Positions 55,309 to 58,321 of a stretch of DNA of 58,321 nucleotides are shown here, piece after piece; the first letter of the stretch is position 1; each line of letters opens with the position of its first letter. Origin of the DNA: Trichormus sp. M33_DOE_039 (lineage in GTDB: Bacteria > Cyanobacteriota > Cyanobacteriia > Cyanobacteriales > Nostocaceae); NCBI GenBank assembly GCA_015296085.1, contig DVDT01000016.1:1-58321 (forward strand), given 5' to 3'. Under the pieces are notes generated by a model. The model was not told the origin of the DNA, made no database searches, and was given only the letters and a program-made list of their open reading frames with translations. Position numbers and translations under genes: made by a program.

Positions 55309-55763
55309 TAAAAAGCTGACATAATCAAAACTACTAAGGGTGGGAGCAACAGCACTGCTGCCACTAGAATAGCTACCAAAGCAGAAACCAGTACAGCCCC
55401 AGCTGCACAATCTTTGGCGATTTTAGCCAATTCATGGTATGTCTGCTTCACAGTGAGATCGACAAGGGACTCGATCGCAGTATTTAATAACTCTAGTGCC
55501 AATACTAAACCGCTAGTGATGCCAATAATGGCTATTTCTACAGGTGACAAATGTAAAAATACGCTTAAGGCGATCGCTAAAGTGCAGACACTTACATGAA
55601 TGCGAAAATTGCGTTGAGTCTGAAAACTGTAGCTAATTCCAGCCCAGGCGTATTTAAAACTCACAAGTAAACTAGAAGCCACTTGCCAAGAAAGTTCCCG
55701 TTCTGTTTTCACTAGGGTAAATAATTGATTTTGTGTTGGTGGCGGTGAGACTTGCTGAGACAT
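55308..55763 (-). CDS. dgkA: Diacylglycerol kinase family protein (DgkA type)
   Basis: A 151-residue membrane protein with three helices. The conserved ALELLNTAIESLVDL segment and downstream AKDCAAGAVLVSAL are the active-site signature. It phosphorylates diacylglycerol or undecaprenol. An extended N-terminus (about 45 residues) is typical of cyanobacterial members. It lies in the leftward group prfB, DUF3285, ybeY, dgkA, trpG. Confidence 0.9.
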   Translation of the reverse strand: MSQQVSPPPTQNQLFTLVKTERELSWQVASSLLVSFKYAWAGISYSFQTQRNFRIHVSVCTLAIALSVFLHLSPVEIAIIGITSGLVLALELLNTAIESLVDLTVKQTYHELAKIAKDCAAGAVLVSALVAILVAAVLLLPPLVVLIMSAF

Positions 55764-55906
55764 AGGCTAAAAATTAGTACAATATGGTATATCTACTGAG
55801 AATACGTGATGATTTTACTATTCTTATAAACTTTAATGCAGTTTTTTACAGAAGTATTATAAAGGGATGTTCTCAATTAAAGATCCATAAACACAGAAGT
55901 ATTTGA

Positions 55907-56434
55907 TTATTCTATGTCCATGTAAATATTAATAGCCTTCAGTAAAACTACTTGCTGCTTTAACATTTGCATTAAACTTTCCTCATCAGGATGATCCCAG
56001 CCCAATAAATGCAGTAAACCATGAGCTACTAACCAAGCCAACTCAGTCGATAAACTGTGTTCCTGTTGTTGAGCTTGACGTTGTGCCGTGTTTACTGAAA
56101 CAACTATATCTCCTAAATACAAAGGTGCAAGTGACATTTCCGCCACCTGGGGAAAATCTACCTCTAAAGCCGCAAAGGATAGAACGTCTGTAGGTTTATT
56201 TTGGTGACGATACTGAGCGTTGAGTTGTTGGATTTCTGTATCGTCGGTTAAACGCAGGCTAATTTCATAACTAGATGCGGATGGGAGATGGGGCTGTAAA
56301 ATTTTTAACCAGCGATTGAACCAAGTTTCCCAAGTTTCTGGTGTAATTTGGTGATCAAGATAGCAAGATTTAAGAGCCTCTTCAGGGGAAGACTCACAAA
56401 AAATATCTTGTACATCCAGTTCAACTTCCACCAA
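55907..56434 (-). CDS. ybeY: Endoribonuclease YbeY (rRNA maturation factor)
   Basis: A 175-residue zinc endoribonuclease. The metal motif HGLLHLLGWDH is complete, and RLTDDTEIQQLNAQYRHQN and PTDVLSFA are diagnostic. It trims 16S rRNA and helps ribosome quality control. Part of the leftward housekeeping group. Confidence 0.94.
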   Translation of the reverse strand: MVEVELDVQDIFCESSPEEALKSCYLDHQITPETWETWFNRWLKILQPHLPSASSYEISLRLTDDTEIQQLNAQYRHQNKPTDVLSFAALEVDFPQVAEMSLAPLYLGDIVVSVNTAQRQAQQQEHSLSTELAWLVAHGLLHLLGWDHPDEESLMQMLKQQVVLLKAINIYMDIE

Positions 56435-56564
56435 CTGCCAAGTCTCCTTACACCGCTATCGAAAATTCAAAGTCAAAATTATTGGGCATCGTGGCGAATC
56501 GAAAAGGAAAATTTCAACGCAGAGGGACACAGAAAATTCGCTACGAACTTACGCAATGGTAAAA

Positions 56565-56720
56565 CTAACGAGTCAAGTAAGCCAAACCTATGAGAACTGC
56601 CAACAGTCCTACTGTAGTCAGCACGAAATGCTTCAGTGAAGTACCACCCTTTCGCACCATATTTCGCATAGCCAATTTGACGTAGCTGGGTTGAGGTTCT
56701 GTTGAAGGTGAGTTACTCAT
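56565..56720 (-). CDS. Small membrane protein, DUF3285 family
   Basis: A 51-residue protein: MSNSPSTEPQPSYVKLAMRN, then MVRKGGTSLKHF and one membrane helix (VLTTVGLLAVLIGLAYLT) ending in Arg. The AMRNMVRKGGTSLxHF core is the DUF3285 (PF11688) signature, a family confined to cyanobacteria. Function unknown; it sits between prfB and ybeY, as it often does in relatives, which suggests a link to membrane-associated translation. It is short enough to be missed by length cut-offs. Confidence 0.85.
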   Translation of the reverse strand: MSNSPSTEPQPSYVKLAMRNMVRKGGTSLKHFVLTTVGLLAVLIGLAYLTR

Positions 56721-56820
56721 AATTAAATAACAAGTTCTTTTATATATAAATGTAACAGTTTGCTAGGAGTTATATTGCCAACTTGACTAATTTGGCACTG
56801 GGCAGAAGAGATGAAATAAC

Positions 56821-56862
56821 CCATACCCAATGCCTAATACCCAATACCCAATGCCCAATTAT
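56821..56862. repeat. STRR heptamers supplying the prfB stop
   Basis: In-phase units CCATACC, CAATGCC, TAATACC, CAATACC, CAATGCC and CAATTAT. The prfB stop (TAA, read leftward, 56859-56861) lies in the last unit. Confidence 0.85.
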
Positions 56863-57975
56863 GCCGACTCTACCAATTGGTTTTCCTGACGTAGATAGGC
56901 TTGGATGAACATATCGAGTTCGCCGTTCATGACATCAGCGATCGCAGTTGTTTCCTCATTGGTTCGCAAATCCTTGACCATCTGGTAAGGATGGAAAACA
57001 TAGTTGCGTATTTGGTTGCCCCAAGAAGCTTCCACCATATCACCACGAATATCAGCAATTTCTTGCGCGCGTTGTTCTTGAGCAATCACTAACAACTTGG
57101 CTTTGAGGCGTGCTAAGGCTTTCTCTTTGTTTTGCAGCTGAGAACGTTCTTCGGTACAGCGCACAGCTAAACCTGTAGGCAAGTGAACTACCCGCACTGC
57201 TGTTTCTACTTTGTTGACGTTCTGCCCACCTTTACCACCAGAGCGGGAGGTGGTAATTTCCAAATCCTTTTCGGGAATATCCAACTGTACAGAATCGTCT
57301 ATTTGTGGCATCACTTCCACCCCAGCAAAACTGGTTTGGCGTTTACCATTAGCGTTAAAAGGTGAAATTCGCACGAGGCGATGTGTACCTGTTTCGGAGC
57401 GCAAATAACCGTAGGCGTAGCGACCAGTAATTTCTAAGGTAGCTGACTTAATCCCAGCTTCGTCACCCTCTGACTCTTCAGCTAAAGTTACCTTATAGCC
57501 GTGAGCTTCTGCCCAACGGGTATACATTCTCAGCAGCATAAATGCCCAGTCTTGAGCATCTGTACCACCAGCCCCGGCATTGATCGTTAATACTGCCCCT
57601 TCTGCATCATAGGGGCCAGACAACAATTGTTGTAATTCCCACTGGTCAAGCTCACGATTCAGCTTTGTGATGGTAGACTCGGCTTCTTGTAATAGGGCTT
57701 CGTCGGTTTCCAGTTCCAAAAGCTCAAACACTGCTTTAGTATCTTCCAAACTGCCTTGCCACTGATGATACTGTTCTAAGTGAGCTTTCAGGTCGTTGAG
57801 TTCTTGCAGTGTTTTTTGGGCCATGTTTTGGTCATCCCAAAATTCTGGCTGTGCTGCTATTTGTTCTAGGTCGTGAATTTTAGCTGTCAGTGCAGGTACG
57901 TCAAAGATAGTCCTGGGTCTTACCCAGGCGACTAGACAACATTTCGATTTCGCGTTTGAGTTCTAATACGTCCAT
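56859..57975 (-). CDS. prfB: Peptide chain release factor 2, with programmed +1 frameshift
   Basis: RF2 of 371 residues read from an ATG at 57975. After 24 codons the frame reaches CTT-TGA-C (57906-57900); a +1 shift at the TGA continues into the long frame that ends at 56859. The shift site CTTTGAC is the same as in E. coli, and AGGA a few bases upstream may act as the stimulating Shine-Dalgarno-like element. The stop-codon recognition motif SPF (RISPFNANG), the peptidyl-hydrolysis motif GGQ ([11 protein letters not shown]) and [14 protein letters not shown] are intact. It releases proteins at UGA and UAA, and the shift is self-regulating: low RF2 favours frameshifting. Without the shift a 24-residue peptide results. 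Confidence 0.93.
57900..57906 (-). promoter_or_regulatory. RF2 programmed frameshift site
   Basis: Read leftward: CTT TGA C. The in-frame TGA is codon 25; skipping one base gives GAC and the RF2 frame. Confidence 0.92.
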
Positions 57976-58124
57976 TTTGCTGGCTTCAAATAAATCACTG
58001 CGGATAAATTTTGCGGGATTGGTATATTGTATTTGACTTTTTGATTCTAGCTGTAATTGGTCAAATTCTTGCGCTATTAAGATGAGTTGTCCATAGTAAT
58101 GGGATTTTGCTGTTGCAGATAAGC
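57976..58124. other. Open frame without start upstream of prfB
   Basis: The prfB zero frame stays open leftward-upstream to a stop at 58138-58140, encoding (with start-less codons) GQLILIAQEFDQLQLESK and NPAKFIRSDLFEASK just before Met1. No ATG, GTG or TTG starts this stretch, so it is probably the leader, though its peptide-like quality is unusual. Confidence 0.4.
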
Positions 58125-58244
58125 TTAGATCAAAAAATCAATATCGCCGTTCAACACTTCTGTCACAGCAGTGGTTTCTACATTAACCTGAGTTCGGGAT
58201 AAGAAATCCTCGAAACCCTTGAGTTCTCGTTGTTCGGTCTGAAG
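58125..58244 (-). pseudogene. Remnant of a second release-factor-like gene (C-terminal tail)
   Basis: A 39-codon open stretch ends in TAA at 58125-58127 and is preceded by an in-frame TAG at 58245-58247. Its peptide contains RTQVNVETTAVTEVLNGDID, which lines up with [20 protein letters not shown] near the C-terminus of the neighbouring RF2, then FLI. This looks like the tail of a duplicated or decayed release factor. The rest of that gene is not seen in the 77 bp remaining. Confidence 0.5.
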
Positions 58245-58321
58245 CTATGTTTTCATCTATTCTCAATAAAGCATGTTGTTGAGATTAATCTCATTTGTGA
58301 AACTTAGTGACAAAATGATTC

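Overview
The window reads as chromosomal DNA of a filamentous, probably heterocyst-forming cyanobacterium of the Nostoc/Anabaena type. The evidence is the Mg-protoporphyrin methyltransferase ChlM, a one-helix high-light-inducible protein, a principal sigma factor of the SigA type, small cyanobacteria-only proteins (DUF3285 and Mo-nitrogenase C-terminal families), many GCGATCGC (HIP1) octamers, and in-phase heptanucleotide repeats (STRR) between genes. No tRNA, rRNA, CRISPR array or transposase was found.

Layout. 0.2-3.2 kb: a leftward arsenic operon (arsM, PiT-type transporter, arsS) that should make arsenosugars. 3.4-10.7 kb: a rightward three-gene island of signalling or conflict NTPases: an ATPase, its paralogue fused to TIR and an effector-associated-like domain, and a 1252-residue STAND-type NTPase with a membrane anchor. 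This is the best candidate for an uncharacterised system. 10.7-13.5 kb: small single genes (receiver protein, Mo-nitrogenase C-terminal protein, methyltransferase, acetyltransferase, disordered 66-residue protein). 13.5-20.1 kb: a leftward MacA/MacB-like exporter operon with two adaptor-permease pairs around one ATPase. Next come a small secreted repeat protein, a broken LTxxQ-type gene and a TetR regulator facing a perfect operator-like palindrome.

22-34 kb is mostly core: TPR protein, receiver protein, a type IIA topoisomerase A subunit, the HLIP, SigA, a 1.57-kb gene-free stretch with clustered hairpins, a fasciclin lipoprotein, gyrB and miaA. 34-45 kb is mixed: a Uma2 nuclease-like protein, a kinase with WG repeats, glcD, a GHL10 hydrolase, unknown proteins, and a zinc-ribbon kinase preceded by five tandem 42-bp units each shaped like a terminator with an alternative pairing. 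45-58 kb: an EF-G-like GTPase, purE, nagA, a cation/proton antiporter, chlM, and a leftward housekeeping group (prfB with its programmed +1 frameshift, DUF3285 protein, ybeY, dgkA, trpG, and a metallo-beta-lactamase-fold protein that has lost most metal ligands).

One pattern recurs: short tandem repeats sit exactly at gene ends (miaA start; chlM, prfB, GHL10 and dgkA stops) and in several cases supply the start or stop codon. The far right end holds a tail fragment that looks like a decayed second release-factor gene.
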